Shown one piece after another: positions 7,102 to 16,855 of a DNA stretch of 64,000 nt. The stretch's first letter is position 1; every line of letters starts with the position of its first letter. The translations under genes were made by a program, and so were the position numbers. The notes below the pieces were generated by a model. It had not been told where the DNA came from, did not search any database, and saw only the letters and a list, made by a program, of their open reading frames with translations. Source of the stretch: Paenarthrobacter aurescens (GTDB taxonomy: Bacteria; Actinomycetota; Actinomycetes; Actinomycetales; Micrococcaceae); NCBI RefSeq assembly GCF_025421775.1, contig NZ_JAOEFX010000012.1, forward strand, positions 62,001 through 126,000. Reading direction: 5' to 3'.

Positions 7102-9783
7102 ATGACTCAGCACGCCCCGATCACGTGGATCGATGGCGAACCGCCCGCCGGACTCAGCGGAGGCACCACTTGGGGGATGCCCTTCCAACGCGGCACGGTT
7201 CCGGACGCAGCCACGCTCAGGGTCCTCGACTCCCACGGCAACAGCGTCAACGCCCAGACCTGGCCGCTGGCCACCTGGCCGGACGGTTCCCTTAAGTGGG
7301 CAGGCCTCGCCCTCGGTGCCACGGATCAGCCCGCCCGCGCCTACAGCGTCACCGCCGGAGCGCACGAAACCGGAACGCACGACGCCGGCCCGGCAGCCGG
7401 CGTCGACAGTTCACCAGAGGTGACGGTCACCGAGACGGAACAGTCCGTGACTGTCTCCACCGGATGCCTGGACATGGTCCTGCAGCGTTCAGGCGCGAGC
7501 TTGTTCAGCAAACTGACCCGCGACGGTTCAGTAGTGGCGAAGGACGCCCGGCTGGTAAGCCTCCTCCAAAAAGACCTGACGGAGGGTGCCGGCACCTCAG
7601 AGCGTGAAGGATTCACCGGCCACACCACCAGCGCCACCGTGGAACAGCGCGGCCCTGTTCGCGCGGTGGTCCGGGTCGAAGGGCAGCACCACGCGAACGA
7701 CGGCGAGCGCGAATGGCTTCCCTTCACCGTCCGCTTCTACTTCTACGCAGGCGCCCGCAGCGTGAGGATGATGCACTCATTCATCTGGGATGGAGACGCG
7801 GACCAGGATTTCCTTGCCGGGCTCGGCGTCCGGTTCACGGTCCCCTTGGCCAGTGAGTTGCATGATCGGCATATCCGGATCGCAGGCGCGGACGGCGGTT
7901 TCCTGGCGGAGGCCGTTCGCGGGCTGACCGGATTGCGGCGGGACCCTGGCGAAGCTGTCCGCGCGGCGCAGATCGCGGGCCGGCCCACCCCTCAGCTCAG
8001 CGAGTGGAGCCCACTGGTCTCCGAGCGCCTCCACCTCATCCCGAGCTGGAACGACTACACCCTGACCCAACTCACCGCAGATGGCTTTGAACTACGTAAA
8101 CGCACCGCCCCGGGCCACGGTTGGATAGGCATTTCGGGTGGTACCCGATCGGCCGGCTTCTGCTCCGTGAGCGACATCGGAGGCGGCTTTGGCGTTGGCA
8201 TTCGTGACTTCTGGCAGTCCCACCCAGGCCAACTGGACGTCCGCGGGGCGGCCTCCGCGGAAGCAACGGTCACCGCCTGGCTCTACTCCCCCGAAGCCCA
8301 ACCGATGGACCTCCGCTTCTATCACGACGGCTTGGGCCAGGACACGTTCGAGGACCAACTCGAGGGCCTGGAAATCACGTATGAGGACTATGAGCCGAGC
8401 TTCGGGAACCCCACCGGCATCGCCCGGACGCATGAACTCACGTTGTTCGCCTATGACTCCACCCCCAGTACCGACACCCTCGCCGCCGATGCCCAGGCCG
8501 CATCCACTCCGGCGCTCCTGCAGCCCTCGCCCGAGTACCTGCACGCGGCAGGAGTCTTCGGCGACTGGGCTCCGGTAGACCGCAGCACCCCCGCCCGGGC
8601 AGGGCTGGAAGACAAGCTGGACTTCCTGTTCAACTTCTATCAAGGCCAGACGGAGCAGCGCCGCTGGTACGGGTTCTGGAACTATGGCGACGTCATGCAC
8701 ACCTACGACACCGACCGGCACGTGTGGCGCTACGACGTGGGCGGATATGCCTGGGACAACTCCGAACTCTCACCGGACCTCTGGCTCTGGTATATGTACC
8801 TGCGCACCGGCCGCGCAGACGTTTTCCGCTACGCCGAGGCCATGACCCGCCACACCGGGGAGGTGGACGTGTATCACCTCGGCCCATGGCGTGGTCTGGG
8901 TTCCCGGCACAACGTACAGCACTGGGGATGCAGCGCCAAGCAGCTGCGCATCAGCACCCCGGCCTATCGTCGCTTCTACTACTACCTGACCGCCGATGAA
9001 CGAACCGGCGACCTCCTCACCGAGCTCGTGGACAGCGACCAGAACTTCCTCGGTTTGGACCCCGTCCGCAAAGTCAGGCCCGACGCCGACACCTACCGCC
9101 CGGACCGTGGCGCCTTGGGCGTGGGGCTGGGTACCGATTGGGGTTCCCTTGCGGCCACCTGGCTCACGGACTGGGAACGCACGGGCAACCCACGCTCCCG
9201 CGATCGCCTGCTGGGAACAATGGCAGACATCGGCGCCCTGAAGTACGGATTCCTCACCGGCGAGGCGCTGTACGACCTGGATGCGGGAAGGTTCGACGCC
9301 GGCAGGGAAGTCATCAGCGTCTCGCACCTGAGTGCCGTGTTCGGTTTGGTGGAAATCTGCAGCGAACTGATCAGCCTGGTGCCGGACAAGAACTTCGAGG
9401 AAGCCTGGATGCAGTACTGCCGCCTGTTCCTGGCCACGCCGGAGGAGCAGATCGCGGAGGTCGGGGAGCCTTTGGCCGGCATCTACCTCACTCAGGCGCA
9501 CAGCAGGCTCACGGCCTATGCGGCAGCGAAGCTGGGGTCATCGGAGCTGGCCGGGTTGGCGTGGGAGAGCTTTGCCGAGGGCGGGGAGAACCTCAACCAT
9601 GCCGAGGCCTTCACCCTGAAGAAGATTCTGCCGCCGTATGTGCTTCAGCCGGTCGATGAAGCCCCCACCGTCTCTACCAACGACACCGCCCAATTCGGCT
9701 TGGCCGTCATCCAAAACCTGGCCCTGGTCGGTCACCAGCTGCCGGCGGCGGCCAATGCACCGCAGGAGGTCCCGGCGTCGTAA
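7102..9783 (+). CDS. exo-rhamnogalacturonan lyase family protein (PL26-like)
   Basis: This 893-residue protein has no signal peptide. Its N-terminus (PITWIDGEPPAGLSGGTTWG, then MPFQRGTV) and the long aromatic-rich C-terminal alpha/alpha region (NYGDVMHTYDTDRHVWRYD, WWxG-like patches, LSHLSAVFGLVEI) match the cytoplasmic exo-rhamnogalacturonan lyase/YetA-like family. Members release unsaturated disaccharides from rhamnogalacturonan I oligomers by beta-elimination. The ATG at 7102 is chosen because AGGTGG lies eight bases before it; a GTG at 7090 is possible. LacI-type operators lie directly upstream. A secreted PL11-like lyase 5 kb away would supply its oligosaccharide substrates. Confidence 0.82.
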   Translation: MTQHAPITWIDGEPPAGLSGGTTWGMPFQRGTVPDAATLRVLDSHGNSVNAQTWPLATWPDGSLKWAGLALGATDQPARAYSVTAGAHETGTHDAGPAAGVDSSPEVTVTETEQSVTVSTGCLDMVLQRSGASLFSKLTRDGSVVAKDARLVSLLQKDLTEGAGTSEREGFTGHTTSATVEQRGPVRAVVRVEGQHHANDGEREWLPFTVRFYFYAGARSVRMMHSFIWDGDADQDFLAGLGVRFTVPLASELHDRHIRIAGADGGFLAEAVRGLTGLRRDPGEAVRAAQIAGRPTPQLSEWSPLVSERLHLIPSWNDYTLTQLTADGFELRKRTAPGHGWIGISGGTRSAGFCSVSDIGGGFGVGIRDFWQSHPGQLDVRGAASAEATVTAWLYSPEAQPMDLRFYHDGLGQDTFEDQLEGLEITYEDYEPSFGNPTGIARTHELTLFAYDSTPSTDTLAADAQAASTPALLQPSPEYLHAAGVFGDWAPVDRSTPARAGLEDKLDFLFNFYQGQTEQRRWYGFWNYGDVMHTYDTDRHVWRYDVGGYAWDNSELSPDLWLWYMYLRTGRADVFRYAEAMTRHTGEVDVYHLGPWRGLGSRHNVQHWGCSAKQLRISTPAYRRFYYYLTADERTGDLLTELVDSDQNFLGLDPVRKVRPDADTYRPDRGALGVGLGTDWGSLAATWLTDWERTGNPRSRDRLLGTMADIGALKYGFLTGEALYDLDAGRFDAGREVISVSHLSAVFGLVEICSELISLVPDKNFEEAWMQYCRLFLATPEEQIAEVGEPLAGIYLTQAHSRLTAYAAAKLGSSELAGLAWESFAEGGENLNHAEAFTLKKILPPYVLQPVDEAPTVSTNDTAQFGLAVIQNLALVGHQLPAAANAPQEVPAS

Positions 9784-9802
9784 GTCCTGTCTGGAAGCCG
9801 GC

Positions 9803-10681
9803 CTAGGAACTGCTTCGCGGGTGCATGATCCGCATCTGGTCCCAAGTCCGCTCCGAGGCGGCGATGTTTTGGGTGGAGCGTTCGCGGTCCAGGGAGGCAA
9901 GCTCGACGGCGATCGCCTGGACCGCGGACACCGCACCTGTCAGGGATGGGAAGAATCCGGCCCCCTCCGTGGGCACCACAATCCTGTGGTCTGCATGCAC
10001 CGCCACGGGCGACCCCGCACTGTCAGTAATGGAAACGATGGGCGTGCCCAGATCATGCGCAATGTCCACTGCCCGCATGGTGCTGTCGTAGACCCGCCAG
10101 AGACTGATGGCAATGACCAGATCCTCTGCACCCAGCCGTGCAATGGCATTGGTGAGGGCCGCGACGTCGGCGTCAAGGAGCCGGACGTTGTAGCCGGCGA
10201 TGATCGCGTTGTGCTCCAGGGCCTTGCCGGGGATGGCGTAACTTCCTGCCGCGACGATGAAAGTTTGCCGTGCGCCGGCGATCGCCTTCGCAATATCATG
10301 GAGAGTGTGGGCGTCTAAAGTGCGCTCGAAATGCGCCAAATTCGCCCGGTCAGTGGACACCGCTGCCTGTGCAGGACTACTGATGTGGCCGTTGTGTTCG
10401 GCCGCAACCTCCACTGCGCTCAGCGACGCCAGGAACCGTGAACGCAGCTCGAATTGGAAGTCTGCCCACCCTTTGAATCCCAGTGTTTGCGCGGTTCTGG
10501 TGACGGTGGAGGCATTCGAGGCAGCCACTGCGGCGATGTCACTGACGGAGCCGTAGGACGCAAGCCGGGGCTGGGACCTGAGGATGCCAATTACCTGCAT
10601 TTGGCGCGCCGCGAGTTTCCGCCCCTGGACACGGCTGTCCAGCCACTCGGTCAACGTTGACGAGTCGAAATCTTCTTCCAC
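9803..10681 (-). CDS. RpiR/MurR-family regulator with SIS domain
   Basis: This 292-residue protein has an N-terminal HTH of RpiR type (residues about 1-80, SVSDIAAVAASNASTVTRTAQTLG). A C-terminal SIS sugar-phosphate-isomerase fold (about 125-260) contains VAAGSYAIPGKALEHN and ISLWRVYDST. It converges on the exo-lyase gene and diverges from the MFS-GAF-amidohydrolase operon. The position fits a repressor or activator of that operon, with a phosphorylated or amino sugar-like effector expected from the SIS domain. Effector not determinable here. Confidence 0.9.
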   Translation of the reverse strand: MEEDFDSSTLTEWLDSRVQGRKLAARQMQVIGILRSQPRLASYGSVSDIAAVAASNASTVTRTAQTLGFKGWADFQFELRSRFLASLSAVEVAAEHNGHISSPAQAAVSTDRANLAHFERTLDAHTLHDIAKAIAGARQTFIVAAGSYAIPGKALEHNAIIAGYNVRLLDADVAALTNAIARLGAEDLVIAISLWRVYDSTMRAVDIAHDLGTPIVSITDSAGSPVAVHADHRIVVPTEGAGFFPSLTGAVSAVQAIAVELASLDRERSTQNIAASERTWDQMRIMHPRSSS

Positions 10682-10788
10682 CTATTGACCTACCTCACAC
10701 TTTGGCCGTAACTTCGATACATCGCTTCTGCACAGACCTGTGCATATTCCTCAAAATGTACAACTTGGCCCACTTTGGCAGGAATCCC

Positions 10789-12177
10789 ATGTCTCTCACA
10801 GCACGCCTGGATCGTCTGGCTCTCAGTCGACCACACTACAAGCTTCTCCTCATCGGAGGCCTCGGCTACTCCTTCGACGGCATGGACGGTGCCGTGGTGG
10901 CCTTCCTCCTTCCACGCATCCAGGAACTATGGGGCCTCAGCACCGCCAGCCTCGGACTGGTGGGCTCGGCCGCCCCGTTCGGCTTCTTCTTCGGCGCGAT
11001 CCTGGCCGGCTGGATGGGCGATCGCTTCGGCCGCAAGAAGGTCATGCTCTGGGCGCTGGCCTTCTACTGCGTCATGTCAGTGGTTGCAGCCATGGCCCCC
11101 AACTTCGAAATCTTCTTGATTGCACGGATCTTTGCAGGATTGGGCGCTGGCGCTGAAAGTGTGATCATCGCGCCGTTCCTGTCCGAGTTCATTCCCCCGA
11201 AGCGCCGCGGCTGGTTCATTGGAACCTTGGCCGGATTCTTCTCCTTTGGCTTCGTTGCCGCAGCACTGATCGGTCGCTTCGTTGTTCCGCTGGGCGAGGA
11301 CGGCTGGCGCTGGGCGCAGGTCATCACCGCGGTTCCCATCCTTCTCCTGCTCTGGTGGCGTCGCAGCCTGCCTGAGTCCCCGCGCTTCCTCATCAGCCGG
11401 GGCCGCATCGCAGAGGCAACCGAAGTGGTGGACCGGTTTGAGCAGAGTGTAGTGAAAGCCACGGGCAAACCACTCCCGGCCCTGCCACCCGCAGAGGAAG
11501 AGATCACCAAGCACGAACAAAAGATCAGCATCTGGAACGCCCTGAAGTTCATGTGGTCCAAGGCCATGCGTCGCCGGACCGCCGTGATCTGGCTGATCTG
11601 GTTCGTGATCACGTTCTCCTACTACGGCTTCTTCTCCTGGATTCCCACCCTGCTGGTAGGACGCGGCATCACCATCACCAAGAGCTTCGAATTCTCCATC
11701 CTCATTTACTTGGCACAGATCCCCGGCTACTTTTCCGCCGCCTGGTTGTGTGACCGGATTGACCGCAAGAACACCATTGCCCTCTACTTGGCGGGATCGG
11801 CCATCAGCGCTTTCTGGCTGAGCCAGTCCAACGATTCCGGCATGATCCTGCTGGCCGCCGCAACGTTGTCCTTCTTCCTCAACGGCACCTACGCCGGCGT
11901 CTACGCCTACACTCCGGAACTCTTCCCCACATGGATGCGTGCCACGGGAGTTGGCCTGGCCAGCGCAGTGGGTCGCATCGGCAGCATCCTTGCACCGTCC
12001 ATCATCGGCATCTTCGCCGCTTCCCTCGGCTTCGGTGGCGTGTTCACCATGACTACCGTGGTGCTGACCATCGGCGTCCTGGGCGTAGTGATCTTCGGTG
12101 CCTCCACAGCGGGCAAGTCGTTGGAGAACATCAACGCCCGCGCCGAACATGATCCGGCCGCGGCAGGAAGCAAGTAA
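10789..12177 (+). CDS. MFS transporter, sugar/aromatic acid:H+ symporter type
   Basis: This 462-residue protein has 12 predicted membrane segments. The MFS loop signature GWMGDRFGRKK comes after the second segment, and LCDRIDRKNT after the eighth. It is closest in style to the SV2/AAHS-like subgroup. The ATG at 10789 follows GGCAGGA; an earlier in-frame start is possible but has no ribosome site. It is the first gene of an operon with a GAF protein and an amidohydrolase, so it likely imports the amidohydrolase substrate. Confidence 0.9.
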   Translation: MSLTARLDRLALSRPHYKLLLIGGLGYSFDGMDGAVVAFLLPRIQELWGLSTASLGLVGSAAPFGFFFGAILAGWMGDRFGRKKVMLWALAFYCVMSVVAAMAPNFEIFLIARIFAGLGAGAESVIIAPFLSEFIPPKRRGWFIGTLAGFFSFGFVAAALIGRFVVPLGEDGWRWAQVITAVPILLLLWWRRSLPESPRFLISRGRIAEATEVVDRFEQSVVKATGKPLPALPPAEEEITKHEQKISIWNALKFMWSKAMRRRTAVIWLIWFVITFSYYGFFSWIPTLLVGRGITITKSFEFSILIYLAQIPGYFSAAWLCDRIDRKNTIALYLAGSAISAFWLSQSNDSGMILLAAATLSFFLNGTYAGVYAYTPELFPTWMRATGVGLASAVGRIGSILAPSIIGIFAASLGFGGVFTMTTVVLTIGVLGVVIFGASTAGKSLENINARAEHDPAAAGSK

Positions 12178-12182
12178 CAGTG

Positions 12183-12674
12183 ATGAATACAGACGCAGTT
12201 TTCCAGCAGACCTTCGAGGCCATGCAGCAGGAACCAGGAGTCATTCTGTTCACTGCGCTGCAGTGGATCCCGCAGCGTTCCAGTCTCAAACGGCTCTTCA
12301 CCAGCCATCCGGCCGAGTACCCGGTGGGCGGCGAGAAGACAGTGGAAATCTCCCCCGGCTGGCTGGGGACGGTCATTGAGGATAAGAAGCCTTTCCTCGC
12401 GGGCGACCTGAAAGCGCTCCGGGAAGTCTTCACCGATTCAGAACTCATCCAGCAACTCGGCTGCGGCGCCGTCATCAACGTGCCGGTCCTCGACCATGGG
12501 CACAACGTTGTGGGCGTCCTGGCTCTCCTTGATGCGGAAGGTAACTACACCCGGCAAAGCGTGGAAACCGCCGTCGACGTCATCAACGCACACCTGGCCG
12601 AACTTGTTCAGGCCTTCGAAGCCCATCCCACGGAAGTCGAATTCCCCGAAGCACCCGCGAAGGACACTGTTTAA
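12183..12674 (+). CDS. GAF-domain protein
   Basis: This 163-residue protein consists of a single GAF domain. The middle GEKTVEISPGWLGTVIEDKKPFLA and the C-terminal GCGAVINVPVLDHGHNVVGVLALLD strands are typical. It starts six bases after the transporter stop and ends two bases before the amidohydrolase GTG, so it is in the same transcript. GAF domains bind small molecules; here it may sense or help process the transported compound. Similar free-standing GAF proteins accompany amidohydrolases in other catabolic operons, but I cannot assign a reaction. Confidence 0.8.
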   Translation: MNTDAVFQQTFEAMQQEPGVILFTALQWIPQRSSLKRLFTSHPAEYPVGGEKTVEISPGWLGTVIEDKKPFLAGDLKALREVFTDSELIQQLGCGAVINVPVLDHGHNVVGVLALLDAEGNYTRQSVETAVDVINAHLAELVQAFEAHPTEVEFPEAPAKDTV

Positions 12675-12675
12675 C

Positions 12676-13908
12676 GTGAGCACCATCCCAGAAACCACAC
12701 CGCTCGTCATCCGCAACGCAAGCATCCTGGACGTTGAGGCGGGCACCTACTCAACTGCCGACGTCGTGAGCGTTGATGGAAAGATCAGCAGCGTCGAGCC
12801 GCATGCCGAAGCTCCTTCCGGCGCGCGGGTCATCGACGGCACCGGCAAGTTCGTCATTCCGGGCCTGATTGATGCCCACGTCCATGTGGTCGCGTCCAGC
12901 GCCGACTTCCGGTCACTGACCTATACACCGGCGTCGTACGTTTACGCGCAGACCGCCCGCATCATGGGAGAAATGCTGCGCCGCGGTTTCACCACCGTGC
13001 GCGATCTGTCCGGAGCGGATTTTGGGCTGGCCATGGCACAGGAGGAAGGGTTGCTGGAGGGACCAAAGATCCACTTCTGCGGCCATGCGCTGAGCCAGAC
13101 CGGAGGCCACGGCGACATGCGCCTGCCGGGCGAGGACCATGACCCCAACGGCCGTGGGTGCTGCGGGATCGGACGCGTGGCGGACGGCGTTGACGCGGTC
13201 CGGGCAGCCGCCCGCGACGAGATCCGCAAGGGCGCCCACCACATCAAGATCATGGCGTCGGGCGGCGTCTCCTCCCCCACCGACCGCATCGACTCCACGC
13301 AGTACTCCATGGAGGAAATGCGGGCCGCGGTGGAAGAAGCCGAGGCGGCAAACCGCTACGTTGCCGCCCACGCCTACACCGCCCGGGCGATCAACCGTGC
13401 GCTGGAGGCAGGCGTCCGCTCGATTGAACACGGCAACCTCCTGGACGACCAGAGCCTGAAGCTGTTCCTCGAAAAGGATGCGTTCCTTGTACCCACACTG
13501 GTCACGTATTGGGCGCTGAAGGAAGAAGGCAAGGAGTTCGGGCTCACGGAGGAAATGTGGGCCAAGGTGGATTCCGTACTCACCAGCGGCCTCGAAGCGA
13601 TCGCACGCGCCCACGAAGCCGGCGTAAAGATGGCATTCGGCTCAGACCTCCTGGGCGGAATGCACCGCCACCAGAACGAACAGTTCAGGCTTCTGGGCAA
13701 GGTCCAGCCGGCGATTGACGCCATTCGCTCCGCCACCACGACGGCGGCCCTGCTGCTTGAGCGCGAAGGTGAACTGGGCGTGATCGCACCTGGCGCGGAC
13801 GCGGACATGCTGGTCCTCGGCGCGGACCCGGTGGCAGATATTTCCGTGCTGGCAGACATAACCGAACATCTGGAGTACCTGGTCCAAAATGGCCGGGTGA
13901 TCTCCTAG
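12676..13908 (+). CDS. metal-dependent amidohydrolase
   Basis: This 410-residue TIM-barrel amidohydrolase shows the full metal-site set: HxH (His68 and His70 in DAHVHV), the bridging lysine in HIKIMASGG, His in VAAHAYT, His in SIEHGNLLDD and the catalytic Asp in FGSDL. Flanking beta-sandwich pieces (VIRNASILDV and GADADMLVLGADPV) are those of the imidazolonepropionase/prolidase-like group. The GTG at 12676 is the natural start after the GAF stop. It is the last gene of the transporter-GAF-hydrolase operon and likely hydrolyses an amide or cyclic amide taken up by the MFS protein. Confidence 0.9.
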   Translation: MSTIPETTPLVIRNASILDVEAGTYSTADVVSVDGKISSVEPHAEAPSGARVIDGTGKFVIPGLIDAHVHVVASSADFRSLTYTPASYVYAQTARIMGEMLRRGFTTVRDLSGADFGLAMAQEEGLLEGPKIHFCGHALSQTGGHGDMRLPGEDHDPNGRGCCGIGRVADGVDAVRAAARDEIRKGAHHIKIMASGGVSSPTDRIDSTQYSMEEMRAAVEEAEAANRYVAAHAYTARAINRALEAGVRSIEHGNLLDDQSLKLFLEKDAFLVPTLVTYWALKEEGKEFGLTEEMWAKVDSVLTSGLEAIARAHEAGVKMAFGSDLLGGMHRHQNEQFRLLGKVQPAIDAIRSATTTAALLLEREGELGVIAPGADADMLVLGADPVADISVLADITEHLEYLVQNGRVIS

Positions 13909-14008
13909 CTTCTGCCGCATATGGCTGCCGAGGCCTGTTCTTCCCCTCCGAAAAGCTCGATACTGTAAGCATGCTGATCAATATCGAATCAAGCAGGAGG
14001 AGGACATC

Positions 14009-14704
14009 ATGACCACGAAAGTGAACAAGACAATCATGGTCAACGTTCCCATCAGTACGGCCTACAGGCAGTGGACACAGTTCGAAGAGTTCCCGCACTT
14101 CATGGGCGGGGTGGAACGCGTGACGCGGCTCAGCGACGACCGCCTGGAGTGGGTTGCCGAAATCGCCGGCGTCCATCGTCGCTGGGAGGCCAAGATCGTT
14201 CAGCAGGACCTGGACCGCGCCGTGGCGTGGGCCGCCGTGGAAGGTGCAAAGAACGCCGGCTGGGTCGAATTCAAGGAAGCCGGACCCAGCCAGACATCCC
14301 TGCACCTATCACTCGAATACGAACCCCACGGCGTCCTTGAATTCCTCGGGGACAAGTTGCACGTTGTTGAAAGGCAGGCTGAGTCAGACTTGAAGAAGTT
14401 CAAGGAGTACATCGAGAAGCAGGCACCCGAAACCACGGCGCCCGCCGAAACCGCGTCGCCCACCGGGACCATGGCGCCCGCCGCTGCCACGGGTGCGGCT
14501 GCCACGCCTTCTGCCGCGCAGGAGACGCCGATCGTCGATCCTGCCACGCACGTATTCGACCAAACGAATGGGCTCGTGGACCTCGAAGGCGATTCCGACG
14601 AAACCGCTGACAGTGACACCCGCAGCGCAGCGGAACGGAAGGAAGACGAAGGCCGCGGCCCGGGCTTCATCCCTCCGATGGGCGGCCTGCCGGGACAGCG
14701 GTAA
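14009..14704 (+). CDS. SRPBCC (polyketide cyclase-like) protein with long acidic tail
   Basis: The first 145 residues are an SRPBCC domain (VNVPISTAYRQWTQFEEFPHFM near the start). The remainder to 231 is an Ala/Thr/Pro-rich, acidic low-complexity tail ending in FIPPMGGLPGQR. AGGAGGAGG precedes the ATG. The fold matches the shorter protein at 33655-34158, so the window carries two paralogues of this actinobacterial family. Role unknown. It is monocistronic and ends at a strong terminator. Confidence 0.85.
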   Translation: MTTKVNKTIMVNVPISTAYRQWTQFEEFPHFMGGVERVTRLSDDRLEWVAEIAGVHRRWEAKIVQQDLDRAVAWAAVEGAKNAGWVEFKEAGPSQTSLHLSLEYEPHGVLEFLGDKLHVVERQAESDLKKFKEYIEKQAPETTAPAETASPTGTMAPAAATGAAATPSAAQETPIVDPATHVFDQTNGLVDLEGDSDETADSDTRSAAERKEDEGRGPGFIPPMGGLPGQR

Positions 14705-14720
14705 GCCACATTCATCAAAT

Positions 14721-14757
14721 GCCGCCCGGGTTCAGCGCGAACCCGGGCGGCATTTTT
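14721..14757 (+). terminator. rho-independent terminator
   Basis: A perfect 12-bp GC-rich stem (14721-14732 with 14740-14751) has a 7-base loop and is followed by ATTTTT. It sits between the convergent SRPBCC gene and the PL11-like lyase gene and may serve both. Confidence 0.85.
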
Positions 14758-14773
14758 CGTGGAACAGGGACCG

Positions 14774-16807
14774 TTACTTCTTGGTGCCGGCGTACACGAC
14801 GGCGGGAATCGCCGGAGCCTGCATTCCCTCACCGATGAAGAAGCTCGGGTGCGGCGGCTGGTTATAGGCCACATTCTCGCGGGCTACAGCTGTCCGATAC
14901 ACGGTGTCGTGCATCAAGGTCCGGAGCCGTACCTCGGTGGGAGCCGTGGTGGTGTAGATCTTCAGTTCGGTGCTGTCGATGGACGGCCAGGCGATTTCTT
15001 CGCGCCAGTCACCAAGAATATCTGCCTGGATGGACGGGTTGCCCTTGGTGGTGTTGTTGCTGCGGGCTCCTTCAGCGGTCAGGAGCCGGTCGCTGGATTC
15101 GGTTTCCCAGTTCCACTTGGAGATGGTGGGAACGCCGCGGGACACCGTGGCGTCGTAGTCGTGGTCCACGATTTCGCGGAGCAGGTCGCCGTCCCACCAG
15201 GCCAGGAAGTTGGCGGCGGGGATCTTCTCCGCAATCAACTCACCGTTGGCGGACATGAGCTGGCCAACGGGTGAATCCCAGGCAGCAGAGCCGCCGATGG
15301 CCCACCCTTCAGCTCCGGCATAGCGGGGATCGATGTCGCCTGCTGCGCCTCGGCCGGTGTCTTTGATGGCCGGGATGCTCCACAGGACCTCGCCAGTGGC
15401 GGCATCACGGAACGTTGCGCCGCGATTACCGCTCTGGCTCATGCTTTCGTGGACGGCGAACGTTTCCAGTCCGGGCCGTGACGGGTCCAGGTCACCAGTG
15501 TGGATGGCATCGCCGTGTCCCAGCTTGGTGTTGTACAGCGGCTGGCCGTTGTCATCAATGGTCATGGAACCGAAGACGAACTCGTCCTTGCCGTCCTGGT
15601 CCACGTCGGCAACGGAGAGGTTGTGGTTGCCCTGGCCCTTGTATTCATCGCCTGCGAGGTTGGAATCGAAGGTCCAGCGCTTCACGAGCTTGCCGTTGAC
15701 CAGGTCATAGGTGACCAGGACTGTGCGGGTGTAGTAGCCGCGGCTGAACATCATGGAGGGGTGTTCGCCGTCGAGGTAGGCCACGCCTGCCAGGAAGCGA
15801 TCCACGCGGTTGCCGTAGTTATCGCCCCAGCTGGCGACTGTTCCACGTTCCGGCGCGTAGGTCACGGTGTCCAGGATGGTTCCGGTTTCGCCCTTGAAGA
15901 CTGTGAGGAATTCGGGGCCGGACAGGACGTACCCAGCGGTGTTGCGGAAGTCGGCATCGGCGTTTCCGATCACCGTGCCTGCCGCATCCCGGGTGCCATC
16001 GGCGGTCTTCAGCGAGACCTCGGCCTTGCCGTCGCCGTCGAAGTCGTAGGCCAAAACCTGCGTGTAGTGAGCGCCCGCGCGGATATTGCGGCCCAGGTCG
16101 ATTCGCCACAGCTTGGTCCCGTCCAACTTGTAGGCGTCCACGTAGACGTTGCCTGTGTACCCGGACTGGGAGTTGTCCTTGGCGTTGGAGGGCGACCACG
16201 TCTGGATGACCTCGTACTTGCCGTCACCGTCGAGGTCCGCCACTGTGGCGTCGTTGGCCGAGTAGGTGTAGGGCTTACCGTCCGGCGTGATGCCATCGGC
16301 CGGCTTGTCGAGTTTGATGGCTAGATAGTTCTGGGCCAGCGGCTTCACGGCTTCGGTCAGCTTGTCCTGGCCCTGCCCGTTGCCCACTGTTTTGATGACG
16401 TAGCTCGACTCCGCTGTACCGTCCGGGTCCACGAACATGGTGGCATTGCGGATGGGCTCGGGGGTGATGTTCACGCCGTCACGCAGGACTTGGAAGCCGA
16501 CACTGTCCTTGTCCAGGCCCAGCATGCGCCAGCTCAGGGTGACGCCCTGATCAGTCAGGACCGCCACAGGGGCGCGGTCCAGGTTTTCCACCTGGCGCTT
16601 CAGCGATGCTGGATCCTTCGCGGCAGGCACGACGCCGGGAAGACCGGCCTGCGCTGCCTGCGGGAGTTGGGTGGGAGCTGCTTGCGCGAGCGGGACACCT
16701 GTCAGTGCGATGGCGGCGGCGGCGAGGGAGGCAGAAGCCGCGAGCGGGACTGCTTTCCACGCAGAGTGACGGGAACTGCGGTAGGAACATTTCGAGGGGT
16801 GAGCCAA
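14774..16807 (-). CDS. secreted rhamnogalacturonan lyase (PL11-like)
   Basis: This 677-residue protein has an N-terminal secretion signal (basic start, hydrophobic stretch near 20-40, AQAA cleavage region). After it come an Fn3-like beta-domain (APVAVLTDQGVTLSWRMLG) and a beta-propeller rich in calcium-type DxDxDG loops (ATVADLDGDGKYEV, AYDFDGDGKAEV, SVADVDQDGKDEF). This matches the YesW/YesX PL11 lyases, which cut rhamnogalacturonan I by beta-elimination outside the cell. Upstream carries the same LacI-type operator words as the exo-lyase gene at 7102. It would feed oligomers to that enzyme. No dedicated transporter is seen in the window. Confidence 0.9.
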   Translation of the reverse strand: MAHPSKCSYRSSRHSAWKAVPLAASASLAAAAIALTGVPLAQAAPTQLPQAAQAGLPGVVPAAKDPASLKRQVENLDRAPVAVLTDQGVTLSWRMLGLDKDSVGFQVLRDGVNITPEPIRNATMFVDPDGTAESSYVIKTVGNGQGQDKLTEAVKPLAQNYLAIKLDKPADGITPDGKPYTYSANDATVADLDGDGKYEVIQTWSPSNAKDNSQSGYTGNVYVDAYKLDGTKLWRIDLGRNIRAGAHYTQVLAYDFDGDGKAEVSLKTADGTRDAAGTVIGNADADFRNTAGYVLSGPEFLTVFKGETGTILDTVTYAPERGTVASWGDNYGNRVDRFLAGVAYLDGEHPSMMFSRGYYTRTVLVTYDLVNGKLVKRWTFDSNLAGDEYKGQGNHNLSVADVDQDGKDEFVFGSMTIDDNGQPLYNTKLGHGDAIHTGDLDPSRPGLETFAVHESMSQSGNRGATFRDAATGEVLWSIPAIKDTGRGAAGDIDPRYAGAEGWAIGGSAAWDSPVGQLMSANGELIAEKIPAANFLAWWDGDLLREIVDHDYDATVSRGVPTISKWNWETESSDRLLTAEGARSNNTTKGNPSIQADILGDWREEIAWPSIDSTELKIYTTTAPTEVRLRTLMHDTVYRTAVARENVAYNQPPHPSFFIGEGMQAPAIPAVVYAGTKK

Positions 16808-16855
16808 AGAACATCTCCTTTGATGCTGGGCGGCAGAGGGTCTGCACGCACTTTT

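Noticed and set aside
11077..12150. Long minus-strand frame opposite the MFS transporter
   Set aside because: Gly/His/Asp-rich shadow of a membrane protein; no homology pattern seen.
11907..12308. Minus-strand frame across the MFS/GAF junction
   Set aside because: It crosses two co-directional real genes in antisense and has no recognisable features.
15500..16324. Long plus-strand reading frame opposite the PL11-like lyase
   Set aside because: It is antisense to a strongly recognisable enzyme, has no ribosome site and has composition expected of a codon-shadow in GC-rich DNA.
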